Source: Azolla pinnata (Eukaryota > Streptophyta > Polypodiopsida > Salviniales > Salviniaceae). From it: a stretch of 64,000 nucleotides of DNA. The stretch's first letter is position 1. Each line of letters opens with the position of its first letter. The notes below the pieces were generated by a model. It saw only the letters and a list, made by a program, of their open reading frames with translations, was not told the origin of the DNA and searched no databases. Below are positions 50,594-63,200 of this stretch, one piece after another. A program made the position numbers and the translations under genes. The stretch spans positions 24,441 to 88,440 of the forward strand of contig JBBBWG010011224.1 of NCBI GenBank assembly GCA_037176905.1, read 5' to 3'.

Positions 50594-51344
50594 TCAAAGG
50601 ATCTCGCACTGGTAGTGTTGATACACCTTGCACCGGAAGACCTTCTGCCAAGTAATAAACCCCGGCAAGACCATGAACTCCACAGTCGGAGCCGCGTTCG
50701 CAGAGCATCTCTCGCACACGGTGGCGGGGGGGAGCGCAACCGGTTCCAGATACATGGGATCGAGCTCTTGGCCGCGACCTACTCGAATGATCTGAACGGG
50801 GGGATTCGAAGCATTTGCCAGTCGATGCAGAAGCCAGACCCATTTGGCAGCCCTCAAGAAAGCTTCCATGAACCTATCCCTCTCGGTTGTGCTCCTGTAG
50901 CCCATGCTCCATGAGAACATGGCCATAACTTCCTCGCTCTTGTTGGCGCAGAACATATGGAAGGCGGGTTCGTAAGCTGGGCTGTTGGTGTTCAGCGCAT
51001 CCTCCGCATCTATGCTCCTCATCCTCAAGTAGTCTTGCAGCCGAGCTGCGGCACGGACGGCAGGATCGAAGATCTGGGTGAGCCCCGTCTCGTCGAAGCT
51101 GTCGTTCTCGAAGCACCGGAACAGGGCATTGTTGATCCTCGACTCGAGGGCATAGCTCGCATGGACCTTCTTCAGAAAAACCGTGCTGGGCTCCATCTCC
51201 TGCAGGGTGCGGATGAGGGAATAGCCTGAGAGAACCATCTGCTGCATGAAGACACGGCAGAAGAAGTTGATCTCGGAGCGGCAACGCAGGAGGGTAGCTT
51301 CGAAGAGGAGCATCAAAGCCGATTGGAGATCGGAGTCGTCGTCG

Positions 51345-51403
<59 letters not shown>

Positions 51404-52113
51404 GGTGTTCCATGGATCGCTGCGAGAAGGGCTTGCAAGCTCCCACGAAGGAGAGATCTCCTGGCTACTAGATCGGCTGCTAGCCTTTCCGCCTTCCTCC
51501 TCCGTGGCTTCTTCTTCTTCTTCTTCTTCGTCGTCTTCTTCTTCGTCTTTCGATCCTTCTTGCTCGCTTCGAATGCTGGCATTGCGGATCAACCGCCCTG
51601 CGATCCGCGCAAGCTCCGGGACATGGCCCAGCAACGGATTCATCTCCATGCCGTTCTTCTCGAGGAGATCGTGCTCCTGGCACGTGATGAACCTCTGCTG
51701 CTCCATCTGCCATTCCCACATGTCGCGAGTCTCCTGGCTCTCGACCAGCGCCTCGTGCTGGATGCGGTTCTGCTCGAGGAGCGCCGCGGCGGGGAAGCTG
51801 CGGAGCCCCGGATGGGCCGAGAAGCTTCTAGAATGCGGCCGGTTCTTGCACCAGCAGGTGAAGAAGCTGACGATGAGCCCGACAGGGCTCCGCAGCCGAT
51901 GATGGTGCTGATGGTGCTGATGGTGCTGAGGATCGCTTCTGCTATGCCGGTGATGGTGATGGTGGTGATGGTGATGGCCTTTCCTGGAGGCATTGTAGAG
52001 GAAGTCTTCGAGCTCCAGCGCATTCTCGACATGCTCCCCTCTCGCAACCATCGATCTGTTGTTGCAAGCATCGTGGGCAGCTCCACCTTCATCGTTGTTG
52101 TTGTTGCTGCTGC

Positions 52114-52144
<31 letters not shown>

Positions 52145-52381
52145 GCTGTTGCTGCTGTTGTTGTTGTGATGATGATTCTGCCCATGGTTGCTCTGGTAGG
52201 GGAAAGCGATGATTCCATCGTTTGTTCTGCCTCTCCTGCTGCTGCTGTTGCTCAAGCAGCTCGATGTCGAGGCGCAGCTTGCCGAGCGCAGGAGCCGAGG
52301 AGGAATGGCATAGGAGGAAGAAGCAGCAGCAGTAGCAGAAGCTGGAGCTGAAGCGGCAGCTATGTCCTTGTCGGTGCCCAT
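50594..52381 (-). CDS. IRK-interacting protein (IRKI)-like DUF641 protein, intronless
   Basis: 595 residues, one exon. The C-terminal about 250 residues match the plant DUF641/GIL1-IRKI family: 'MEPSTVFLKK', 'YALESRINNALFRCFEND', 'LQDYLRMRSIDAEDAL', 'FLRAAKWVWLLHRLANA', 'RVGRG' and 'EFMVLPGF...CKVY'. Family members act in light/gravity growth responses (GIL1) or bind the receptor kinase IRK (IRKI). The N-terminal half is low-complexity: poly-Asn and Asn/Ser (coded by TTG repeats on the plus strand, about 52090-52172), His-rich (about 51900-51980), poly-Glu/Asp (about 51505-51550), and poly-Thr/Asn (about 51337-51403). These runs look disordered and length-variable. The start is the first ATG of the open frame; no signal peptide or membrane helix. 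Family assignment is by remembered sequence features and is good but not certain to the subclass. Confidence 0.82.
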
Positions 52382-53459
52382 GAATGGAATGGATTTGAGC
52401 AGCTAGAGCTAGCTAGCTAGCTCTGCTTACCTCCCTGTCTTCTCGGGCAATGGAACACAAAGAAATCGCAACAGAAAACCAGGAAACAGAGGAGGAGGAG
52501 GAGGAGGATGATGATGATGATGATGAAGAGGAAGAAATGCCTGCCTTACACTACCACATTGCACCAGTCTCGGCTATGGCGTGCTTCCTTTTCTTCCCCT
52601 TCTTTCTGTCGATCCCCGTCTTCCTGCTGATAGATGCATCTTCTGACATGATCTTGGACGCGATTCCGAGCTTCTAGTTCCGCCATATCTTCGACAGCGT
52701 ACATCGCTGATCATCCCTGTAGCGCCCCCAGCATCTTCTTCACCGCATTCCACAGACAGAGCGCGCTGTGGTTTCCCGCATCAAGCGCCTCCGCTTTCGC
52801 CCTTGATTCCAGCACACGCTCTCGACCTGCGTCCCATCCAAACCCTAAACCGGTCCCAGCAGCAGCATATCACGGGCCCCTGAGAAACCCTAATACTTCC
52901 TCCTGCCCATTCTGCAGAAAACCCATCCCAAGAAGTGTGATTTCTGCTCTCAAGGCCACAAATACATCATGAACATGAACCGTCAGAAACCCTATCGACG
53001 CCCGCCTCCCTCTGCAGAATCACACAACAGAGATGCAAAGCAAATGGAAGGGGGAGGGGGCGAAAGAGGACGAAGGAGGAAGCCACATCTGGCAGAGCTC
53101 TGGAGCTCTTCCTCTTCCCTGACACAAGCACAGACAGGCACAGAGATGGGCCTCAGCAGAGGAAGCCGACCTCACTGCAAACAAACGAAGCTCTGCAAAA
53201 ACGCTCTAGGAGCAGCGGCAAAAAGCGAAGTTCACGCATACCTGGGGGAAGGAAAGAAACCCTAGAAAAGCAATAGGAACCGAGAAGGAGAGGGAGCTGT
53301 GGAGATGGAAGCAACAGAAAGGGAAGCAGGGAGAAGCAGGGAGAAGAGGAAGGGTGAGAGCCCACATCGAGGAAAAGAGCTTCTTTTCCTATAGCATTCC
53401 GAGGTTTTCGTTAAGCCCCAAATCTTTGAAAGGAGGGGGAAAGGAGAAGCGAGAAGGAA
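52382..53459. other. IRKI-like 5' flank
   Basis: AG-rich leader-like sequence with a GAG/GAT run (52490-52535) and two telo-box-like AAACCCTAA motifs (about 52843 and 52885). The plus-strand open frame here is acidic repeat and is not called. Confidence 0.5.
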
Positions 53460-54365
53460 GAAGACGAAGAAGAAGAAGAAGACGAAGAAGAAGAAGAAGG
53501 AGAAAAGCAGCAGATGCAGGTGCAAGTGCAAGCAGACTGCCATGTCTGCGATGGTGGAGCAGCAGCACAGCAAGCAGCAGAAATCTAGGGCATTCTTTTT
53601 GTTCGTGTTTTTTTACCTGCAGAGCGAGCAGCTATGGCGATGGTCAGAGGGTAAAGGAGCAGAAAGAGCACGTAAAAGACGCTCGGGCTTTTACTCTCTG
53701 TCTTTTCTCGCCATGGCTGCCATGCTTCTTCGTCTTCTTCTTCCTTCTTCTTCTTCACTTCTGCACTTGCTCGGCTATGGAACCTTCGTGTGCACAGCTA
53801 CAACAGCTAGCTAGCTACTTCCCCTCTTCTTCTTCTTCTTCTTCTTCTTCTTCTGGCTATGGAAGCTCCGTGTGCAGGCTACTATTTCTCCTCGGTTTCT
53901 TCGACAGGGCTATGGTTCTTCTTCTTCTTCTTCTTCTTCTTCTTCTTCTTCTTCTTCTGGGCTATGGTTTCTTCTTCTTCTTCTTTGGTTCTTCTTCTTC
54001 TTCTTCTTCTTCTTCTTCTTCTTCTTCTTCTGGGCTATGGTTTCTTCTTCTTCTTCTTCTTCTTCTGAGTCTGAGCTATGGTTTCTTCTTCTTCTTCTCC
54101 TTCTTCTGAGCTATGGTTTCTTCTTCTTCTTCTTCTTCTTCTTCTTCTGGGCTATGGTTTCTTCTTCTTCTTCTTCTTCTTCTTCTTCTTCTGGGCTACT
54201 TCTTCTGGGCTATGGTTTCTTCTTCTTCTTCTTCTTCTTCTTCTTCTTCTTCTTCTGGGCTATGGTTTCTTCTTCTTCTTCTTCTGGGCTATGGTTTCTT
54301 CTTCTTCTGCTGCTTCTTCTTCTTCTTGGCTATGGTTTCTTCCTCTTCTTCTGGGCTATGGTTCC
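53460..54365. repeat. (AAG)n then (TTC)n array punctuated by GGCTATGG units
   Basis: A short AAG/GAA-rich run (about 53460-53505) is followed after 300 bp by a TTC array (about 53820-54365). It is interrupted about twelve times by TGGGCTATGGTT or close variants. Two looser ancestral-looking units, 'GGCTATGGAA...TTCGTGTGCA' and 'GGCTATGGAAGCTCCGTGTGCA', occur at about 53772 and 53851. Every plus-strand frame is open for long distances because of the repeat. Confidence 0.92.
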
Positions 54366-55947
54366 TCACTCAATTGCTAGCAGAGCTCGACAAGCTCAAA
54401 CGAATTGCGTCAAGGAATCGGCGTATATCCGAGAGAAGAATGGGATTGGCCCCAATCGATCGCATCAAACACATTCATCCCAAGGCACAAAAAAAAGTTC
54501 CAAACCGAGAGAGATTCGCCTGGCCTCGCATCGACCGCACACATATGCATAAAAAAAAAACACTGCTACTGCAAGATCTCCGGAATGATCCTGTACGCGC
54601 ATACTTCGTTCGCTGCATTTTTACGAGGCCCGATTACAAGGACCGAATTCCCGTACAAGGATCGACGTATATCGCCATGCACCATAATCCAATCATGCGT
54701 AGGACCAAGATCGACATGCAAGATGGTTTTTGATCATGATGACCCCCTGTACTAGGGCCACTATGGATTATGTTGGGGCCTATACCACCGTTCGAGCTCA
54801 GTCGGGTTTAGTCTGTTCCATGCTTTTTCCCCATCCAAGGTGAATAAAAAGAGACTCGGTTACTAGTTCAACAAGCTGTGATTGAGCCTGCGACAGTTGC
54901 AGCTTTCTCTAGAGGCATCAGACAAAACGCCGCATTGTAAAAAAAAACCTCATGTAACTCTGCATCCTGATCTCGTGAAGATATACCTCCTCCCCCCCAG
55001 CCAAGAAAAAAGAAAGAATCGATAGTGATTCTTTCTTCTTCCGACATTGTGCAACGAGGCCCCTGCCAAAAATCTGCCATCGCTTCCAACTGACTGACAC
55101 TTTGCAGTTCTGACCCAGGAACCTTTAGCTATCTATATGAAGCTCTAAACCTTGCAACATGGTTTCGATCAGCCGGAACGGTGGGCTCATCTTTCTTCTT
55201 TGCCCTTACTATATCCTCGATCGATCAAACTCGTCCTTACAAGCGATTTTCTAGTCTCTCACCAAATCTCTTTGCCCTGCTACCTTGCTCGAAAATTCGG
55301 ATCTCGAAATCAGAAGAAAAAAACCAAACTACAAGGAAGAAGTTTCTCCTTTCCAAATTATGAAACCACGAGAGCAGAATTCCAATTCCAGGGCTGCTGC
55401 TACACATGATTCAAACCCTGGCTAGCTTCCAAATCATCCATACAAGCAAAATCAAACTCTGGCTTTCCAGTTGCCTGCATTTCAACCCCTCTTCTTTTTT
55501 TCTTTTGATGTCTGAATTCCTTTCCATTTTGCATCCTTACACTGCAACAGAATCGTCTTATTTGTTCGCATCGATCATTTCCGGCTGCAAAAAATGACTA
55601 TATAGCAGGGACATCGTTATGAAGCTGCACAATTTTTCTATGAAAGCCCGGAAAACCTGAATTGCAAAGTAGAAACCTACGAAACATGATTACAATGCAG
55701 ACGACTTATAGAGTGCTAAGAGCAAAGCCAAGAAATCAAAGGAAAAGAGGGAATTTCCCCCCCTCTTTAGGTCATTTGAGACACATACATGTATGTTAGT
55801 ATCATAGATCCTGCCGAGAAACATAAAACCCGGATCCAAGCAGAAACAATTGAGATATGGCATCGACTGAGACTATAAATATACATGTACCAATCGATTC
55901 AGTTTTTCAACCATATAGCCCATCAGTCTTTCACCCACCTTTGGGGT
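54366..55947. other. Spacer between TTC array and the receptor gene 3' end
   Basis: No coding sequence supported on either strand; the right end probably holds the 3' UTR of the receptor gene. Confidence 0.5.
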
Positions 55948-58900
55948 TCAGAAATCCGAAAGTTCACTGGTTCTCCTAGATTTGACATTCTCGCGTTGCA
56001 TCAACCGCATGAGGGACTGGACCACCTCTGACATTGGAGGCCGGAACTCCATTTCCGTCTTCCAGAAGGTTTTGAGCAACAAAAACAAAAGACCAGCTCA
56101 GTATTCATCGAAAACCACACCCAAGAAGAAACGGATACTTATGCGTCTATAGCAAAAAGCCTGAGGTGACAGTAATATGAACTGCCTAGGCTATTGCATC
56201 TCTGCACCTCGAAACAAGGGCAAAAGCAACCAACCATGCAAATAATAATCTCTCGGTTTCTCTTTTGTTGCTCATTAATAATACCATTTCAAAGATCTGA
56301 AGGAAACTATTAATTGGCAGAGCAGAAAAAGTGGCTGGTTTTACAAACCTGTACGCATACGGAGATGATATCAGCAAATCGTGATACTGACTTGACTGGA
56401 TACATCCCATCTAACGAAGGATCCACCAAAGTCTCAAGCGCATCAATGTCGTGAAGTTGGGGGGTAACCCATCGCACTAGCGATTGTTCACCTCTTGGCA
56501 TTGTACTATATAAATATTTATACACAGATTTTGTAAGAGAGTGTGTGTGTGTGTGTATGCATATATGCATACACTGCATTCATTAGACATTCTAATGCAG
56601 AGTTACTAATGCTTTTAGTTTTGGTTCTTCCCACTCGGAACAAATCTGAAATTAATCAATTACCTGTCCAATGGCTTTCTCCCAGTTAAGAGCTCAAGCA
56701 TCACAACCCCAAAACTGTACACATCACTCTGCCATGTGTACACCCCAGACATGGTGAACTCAAGGGTACAATACCCCTCCATCTAAAAACCAAGAAAACA
56801 CACGATGGCACTAATGAGGGATCCATATTAATTGTAGTGTCTGACTAGCTAAGAGGTGATTGATCTACTTGTTTCTGAGAACCTAGCCTGAAAATTCGTA
56901 AACTTTTCTGACTATTTTTGCTTGTAGACTTGGGTCTAACCTCCAATTCGGAATCAGGTACAAGTGCCTGTATTCCACAGCCGAAGAGATGAGGATCTAA
57001 GTCGTCATTGAGAAGAATGTTGGCCGATGTGACATTTTTGTGAACCACAGCAGGTTCGCAAACTTCATGGAGATACCTAACCGGAATGCAATATTATCAA
57101 CACATATGGCATGAAAATGTACACAGATTTCAACAAGAAGGGGTTCTTACTCCAGAGCTCGAGCTATTCCTAAGGCAATCTTGACTCGCACACTCCATGT
57201 GAGTTTCCTTTTCCCAACATCATCCACATTATGAAGCATATCATGTAAAGAACCTCTATTGAAGTAACGATGAACAAGCAAGCATTGGCCATGTTCACCA
57301 CAATATCCCACTAATTCCGAAATATTAGAATGACGGAGTCGAGAAATACTCGATACGATCTCCATAAAGTCGTCGTCTTTCTCAATCAAAGATGGGCTGA
57401 TCTTATTCACCGTCAAAACCTGTATAGATATACAGGGCAAGAGCTCATTTCAATCACCTATACAGGATATGAAGCACACATTAAGAGAGAAGAACAAGTA
57501 TCACATAGCATTCAAAATACCTGCCCGTTAGGAAGCTCAGCCTTGTATATATGACCTGTTGCATCTTCGCCAACAAGGTTTTCTTCACTGAAGCTATCTG
57601 TAGCGATTTGTAAATCAGCAATTGAGTATGCAGTAGCAGAAATCTGAGCTTTTCTTTTGAATGATGTTTTCCTTGAAACCTTTTCCAGTATGGATTCCTT
57701 ACGTAGTAGTATCTCAGAAGGGGCAGGCGTTAGCACAGTGTCTAACTCTAACACCGGAAAAGAATGAAATGAATACATGTCACGAGGAAAATCTGAGAAA
57801 CATAAAGTTCTCTAGTAATTAAATGCTGAAAAGTTATTTAATGATATAGCAAGATTGTGAAACCACCCGATCAATTTATTGCAAGACTTTCCAGATTAGC
57901 AGCTTGCCTTTGATTTCTGCTTGAGTTGCCCGTGAAGGTAACAACGCCAGCACTTGATGTGGTGACTGGAGCTTCTCTTCCTCACTGAGAGAACTCCGAG
58001 GTCTCCTATGGATATATAATGCAAGAAGGAGAAAAACAAATACACCCAGAACCACTGCTCCAGCAATAACTCCAGCCAATACAGCTGATGATTTGGCCTT
58101 CGATGAACTGTTTAATTGATTTCCAGAAGTCATGCTGGTTGGACTAGGAGGCGGCAGTGCAGATGGTGGCAGCAGTGAGCTAAATGAATTCCCATCATAT
58201 CTGTCCTCATGCAAAAAATAGCATACCATTTTCTTCAAACTCAGATGTTCAGCTCGGAGAGAATTAAAACAAACAAAACCAGATATCCGAGCTTTACAAA
58301 AGTTACAAACTTAAAATTTGGAATGGAACTGAAAGACGCCGGAATCCCACCAGTAAAGTTATTGTGTTCAATATTCCTGTCCAGAAAATAGTACGTGTTA
58401 TAATACGTATCTGATTTACGTAAAATGAAACTAGAAACTCTAGAAATCATGTTTACTCTCTACAGACACATTACATCATTATCCAAAAATAAAGAGATTA
58501 AACTTACAAATCATAAAGGGTGAGATTAGCTAACACATTCACTGATCCTGAAAACTGATTATATTGCAAATACCTACACATTCATATCAATTGCTTCCTC
58601 CAAATTAGAGCATATCCATAGCATTTGAAAACTTCAAAAAGTATTTTATAAAAAGTTTGAGAAGTTATACAAGGATCTGAGGTTGTACAGCATCGACATA
58701 GACTGGGGCAACTCTCCGGATATAGCGTTGAAAGACAAATCGCTGAAATAAGACCACGTTCACCCAGCACACTTGAGAGAATCATTAAATAAATCGATTT
58801 GGGGTAGAATCTTTCTAGGAAAGTAGTGGCAGATGGGAACTTAACGATTTCTTACAGGACAGACAAGTTTCCAAGTTTTGAGAACATATCGGGAAGGCTT

Positions 58901-60251
58901 CCATAGAATGAATTGTTTCCAGCATACCTTGCAATAGTTTTTTGGACTGTATGTTACCATCCATATGCCCAATATGCAAAAAGAGGAGTAAATTTGCATA
59001 CATCTCGGCTTACGTATTCGAAATAACTCCAAACTTACAGGTAAACCAAGCTGTTCAATGAAGATATCGTACTTGTCAAGCTTCCTTGAAATCTATTATA
59101 TCCTATATTCCTGCACACAATTCGTAAAGGAGCAGAGGACATGAAAACTCCAAGAGAATCTTCTACGAATATAAAAAGCAGTCCTATTCTACGTAGCGAT
59201 ATGCGAAAAACATACAGACTCTGAAGGTTCGGTGGTAAATAGCTACTTCCACTAATTTGGTTGCGGCTAATATCTCTGCATTAGTTTGAAACTTCCAGCA
59301 TCAATACACACAAAAAACTAGATAGATTACATTTTGCAATATCAGAGGAGAGCTCCAGTTTATGAATTACAATGATGTAAGAGACGCGAAATTGCTCAAG
59401 TCATTGATCCAACCTGAGAGCCCAAGGCCAGAAAGATTGCTGAAAATCAAATGCACATCATCAACAATCAAATGCATCTTGAGTTCCCATGTCAATGAAG
59501 ACCTTATAATACACCAAGAATAATCGCCAGAACTGAAAAATGAATACAATTAAGAAGCCGATGCATCTAAAATTTCCTTGTGACTAAAGCCATTGATCAG
59601 ATAATATACTAAGTATGTTGCCAACGTTAAGCCAAACATCTTTCAGCAACCACATTGTGCATTTACTTAGTTGACATAAGAAACTCGATCATGTATTGGA
59701 ATTTCAATTAACAAGCACAAGAAAGCATAAACCAATTGCATCTATGAATGTGCCATGAAAGATTGGTAATCTAGCATGCAATGAGAGCTAGGAAAAAACT
59801 GTGCCATGCCAAATGAGCAAACCTTACATTCCTGTGATCGAGGAGCCAGTGCATTGGACGCCTTTCCAGGAGCTTCCACACGGATCAGCTCCATATGCGA
59901 AGCTCCACCCAGTCAACGCAGTGGAAGGATACACGGAAAAATACAAGGATTGCAAGGCTAGGACTGCGAAATCAAGAGCGAGAGAACAGATGGATCGCGC
60001 CTCGTTAAAGCTCTTCCGTGTCTCGGGAGAGGTTCGAGGTCCGAAACCGTCTCCCGGCATCCAGTAGCTGATTCATTCCGTGGTCTAGCTCATTTCTTTT
60101 TAGAGAAGGAAAGAGAAAACAAGTAGTGTTGAAACTGACCATCATTAGGGTTCGTCGCAGCCAAAACCTTCGACGCTGGGAGGAGGAGGAGGAGGAGGAG
60201 GAGGAGCAGCCGCAGGGGGAAGAGAGTGGATGTCGAGCTGGTCCTTAGCAT
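55948..60251 (-). CDS. STRUBBELIG-family LRR receptor, probable pseudokinase
   Basis: Sixteen exons join in phase to 681 residues: 60251-60140, 59963-59828, 59439-59371, 59275-59216, 59110-59039, 58927-58856, 58742-58671, 58573-58508, 58376-58307, 58205-57908, 57747-57521, 57419-57151, 57076-56941, 56782-56664, 56505-56349, 56058-55948. Signal peptide 1-32 (poly-Leu); SUB N-cap '[14 protein letters not shown]'; about seven LRRs, most on 60-72 nt exons; Pro/Ser stretch; membrane helix 284-308; kinase-like domain about 385-660, with '[18 protein letters not shown]' and '[11 protein letters not shown]' typical of STRUBBELIG receptors, which control cell morphogenesis and tissue patterning. Family members already have HRN for HRD; here HKN at 520-522, plus Asn423 for the VAIK lysine, FGCG (539-542) for DFG and TLE (559-561) for APE. 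One GC-AG intron (57907-57748). The 58307/58205 junction is the least certain. Confidence 0.88.
60178..60208. repeat. (GGA)n coding the poly-Leu signal peptide
   Basis: A GGA/GAG trinucleotide run on the plus strand encodes the ten-leucine hydrophobic core of the STRUBBELIG-family receptor's signal peptide on the minus strand. Slippage would change h-region length without breaking frame. Confidence 0.8.
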
Positions 60252-63200
60252 TGTAGAGGCTTGCTGCAAAGGAGCAGGATGGATCGAGGCAAGGCGATCC
60301 AGAAGAGACAGAGGAGAAGCGGAGGAAAAGACCGGGAGAAGAAGAGGTAAAGGGCATGTTGTTGGAGGATGTGGGCCGAGGGAACAGCTCTGCAGACAGC
60401 TGGTGACGCGCCATGGCAGCCGAGACGGAGGGGAAGATTCGCCTCTGCAGCATTTTCTGAAGCTCGCCAAGGACCTCGCCGCCACGTTCTCTTCATTTCC
60501 TGCGCACCCGTCGCCCACCCGTCGCTTACATGCATGCAATGCTACCATCGTATACATCCATCCATCCATCCATCCCAGCTGAAATCTTTAGATTGTTCTG
60601 AATTAAGAACTGATTCCAGTTTAACTACATTTCTGTGACCCCACCACCTCTTGATTGACTGTGACATCTTGTCTGGCTACGCTTGCGACCCGAGACGCGA
60701 TGAGCGGAAAGAAAGCTGAGTGTCGTCTGCACGAGCACGCTGTAAGGGGGGTTTGAGCTCGACGTCTCTGATGTGACGTGAAAGCCAATCTTAGCTGTTT
60801 TCTTGACAGTTTGTTGTTCAGCGCTCGATCAAAATCGTGACAACGCCAATCTAGCCGTTTCCAAGTTGAGTTATTTACGTAACTCGCCGTCATTAAGACG
60901 TTTAGTCTAACAAAAGAGTCTCTCTCCAAGGATTGATTTACCCAGATACAAGGTTCGGCGTCTCTAAGCGCAAGAACAAGTAAACTTATTCATAATAAAA
61001 TTATAAGGCATGGCTGGATTAAGGAATATATTGTGTCTGGCAACATCAGTGCTCCAAATGGTGACATGGTTGTGAAAGCAAACAAGGTACTCGATAGGCT
61101 CTAGAGATACTATCTCATGGCCAACTTTAAGTGTTGGATATGTCCAACAAAGACAGGGTCACAATAATGCTTTATATACATGCAAGAAAAGGTCACCTTT
61201 TGCTAGCATCTTAAGACTAATATTATGTGCTTAACTCGGGCGATTGGTATTTTTATTACGATTGTAACTAGGGTGGACTTTGTACCACCTTTTAGGTAAC
61301 CAACAACTATTTTTAACTTATATAAAATTAGTTGCATAATATTTCTATTTCAACCAAGAAGTGTATTTTATCTTTAACCCTACCAACAACTATAATTGTA
61401 ACAATGTGTTCACCTAACACTTGACTGCATAGCCTTGCTTTGTTAGAATATAATTTTCGAAAGTGTTTAATATTGTTATAGAAAATGATTTTTGTTATAA
61501 GCGATTACCTTAAGCTTCCTCAAATATACATCCAAGCCAAGAGAGTTAGAAGTTCTTTCCTATAAGTATTATTATTCATTAAGATTTTTTCTAATGAAAA
61601 AATTTATTATGTATTTCCTTTAAAGATTGTACTAATTATTTTTTATTCAATAAATAGTACATGGATAGATATTAATCAAGTTGTAACGAGAACAAAAGTA
61701 TAGTTTGGAGAGCATTATTGCGTATTTGAGGATGATTGGATATTTGATAAAGGGAAGGAAGCTTCAAAAAACTCAATATCTATATAAAAAATTGTGGAGC
61801 ATCATTGTGAAAATAATGTTAAATTGTATGCTAGTGTATTTGGCCTTGCATAATCTCTTAGATATCTAAAGTACGTGCTAAAGTTTCTCTAAAAAATATG
61901 TATTGTTTTGAATAAAAGAACCTAGAAACTAATGTTAGACGGTGTAACAAACTTTTTAATATCATAATAGACAAGCTAAAAGCGAGCAATAATTAAATTC
62001 TTCTCGATTTCAAGATATCGAGATAAATAAAAGAATGACTTTTAGTAAACGATAACAATGTTAATTTATACTTAATGTCAAATTATCAATTAATGATACC
62101 TTACATTGAGCAATGGATACAAGTAGTTGCCCAATTTCAAATTAAGTTCCCACATCTTGGACTCATAAATACTTTAAGTGAGTTAAGGAGAAATTCGATT
62201 ATGGATTTCCACTTACAAGGAACGTCGTGTTCATATGTAAAATCTTTTATTTAAACATGTGGTTGTCAAATTGTACAAAGATGTTATCTAGACACGAATA
62301 TTAATATAATATCATATAGGTGTTGTCTAGTGTAAACTGAATCAGATGAGTGTGACTCATTACACTCATCCGTCAGATCGGTCAACATGCTCCCACTAGA
62401 TTAAGGAACGAATCCGGTATCTCTCCCCCTTTTTTAGTAAATAGAATGTTTAACGAGAATATATTTTTGAGAATCTTATAGTCATGACTAACGAACGAGA
62501 CAACTAACTAGGAACACTACTATATAAGACCTCACAAGGGCAATGTATACAACAATAGGATTTTGAGAGTGTAATAGAGCGTGTGTGTGCGTGTATTCTT
62601 TGTCTTTAGCTTTTTATAATTGGGCGTGTTCATCTATCTATAGCGTGAGTGTTTCTACCAGTCCAATTTCATAACACCACAACCTCTTGAAAGGAGTTAG
62701 CCCGACCTAAGCTAATTCCATGTGTTGCCACAGAGATGACAACAAATGAATTACAACAATAGGTATGATGGATTTCAAATCGAGGGAATCTAATACAATT
62801 TTGAAACCCTATAAAGTTTATGAAGTGGATGAATAAATGATAAAGGATATGTTACCTAAAATATGAATAAAACATGTTATACGTTTTTAAGAAAAGGCAA
62901 GCCAAAAAATAAATATATCATAGGCTATCACAGTATTCATGCATGTGATGCAAGAAATATTACTTAGAATTTGGACAATTGTAAAGCCAAGTCTTCAAGT
63001 ATTATGGATGTACATGTTAGACATATTAGAAATGCAAAATATATGATTATTTTCTATATATAGTCAACCACATACCTTGTTCTAACTCTCTCTCTTTCTT
63101 TATGTTAACATTATTTCTCATTAAGGGATATTCAATATGGTTAAAAGACCTTACCCCTCCTTAATGGAGACTTTAATGATATACAAAGCACAACGATAAA

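Noticed and set aside
52450-52677. Plus-strand acidic open frame of 75 residues
   Set aside because: Mostly GAG/GAT repeat in the presumed 5' leader of the IRKI-like gene on the opposite strand.
53820-54365. CRISPR-like regular repeat
   Set aside because: Short repeated word with spacers made only of TTC; eukaryotic genome; no cas genes.
53354-54733. Open frames of 200-250 residues rich in Ser, Leu or Phe
   Set aside because: Products of (TTC)n read in three frames; the same GGCTATGG unit gives GLWFL, WAMVS or GYGFF depending on frame, so none is a conserved protein.
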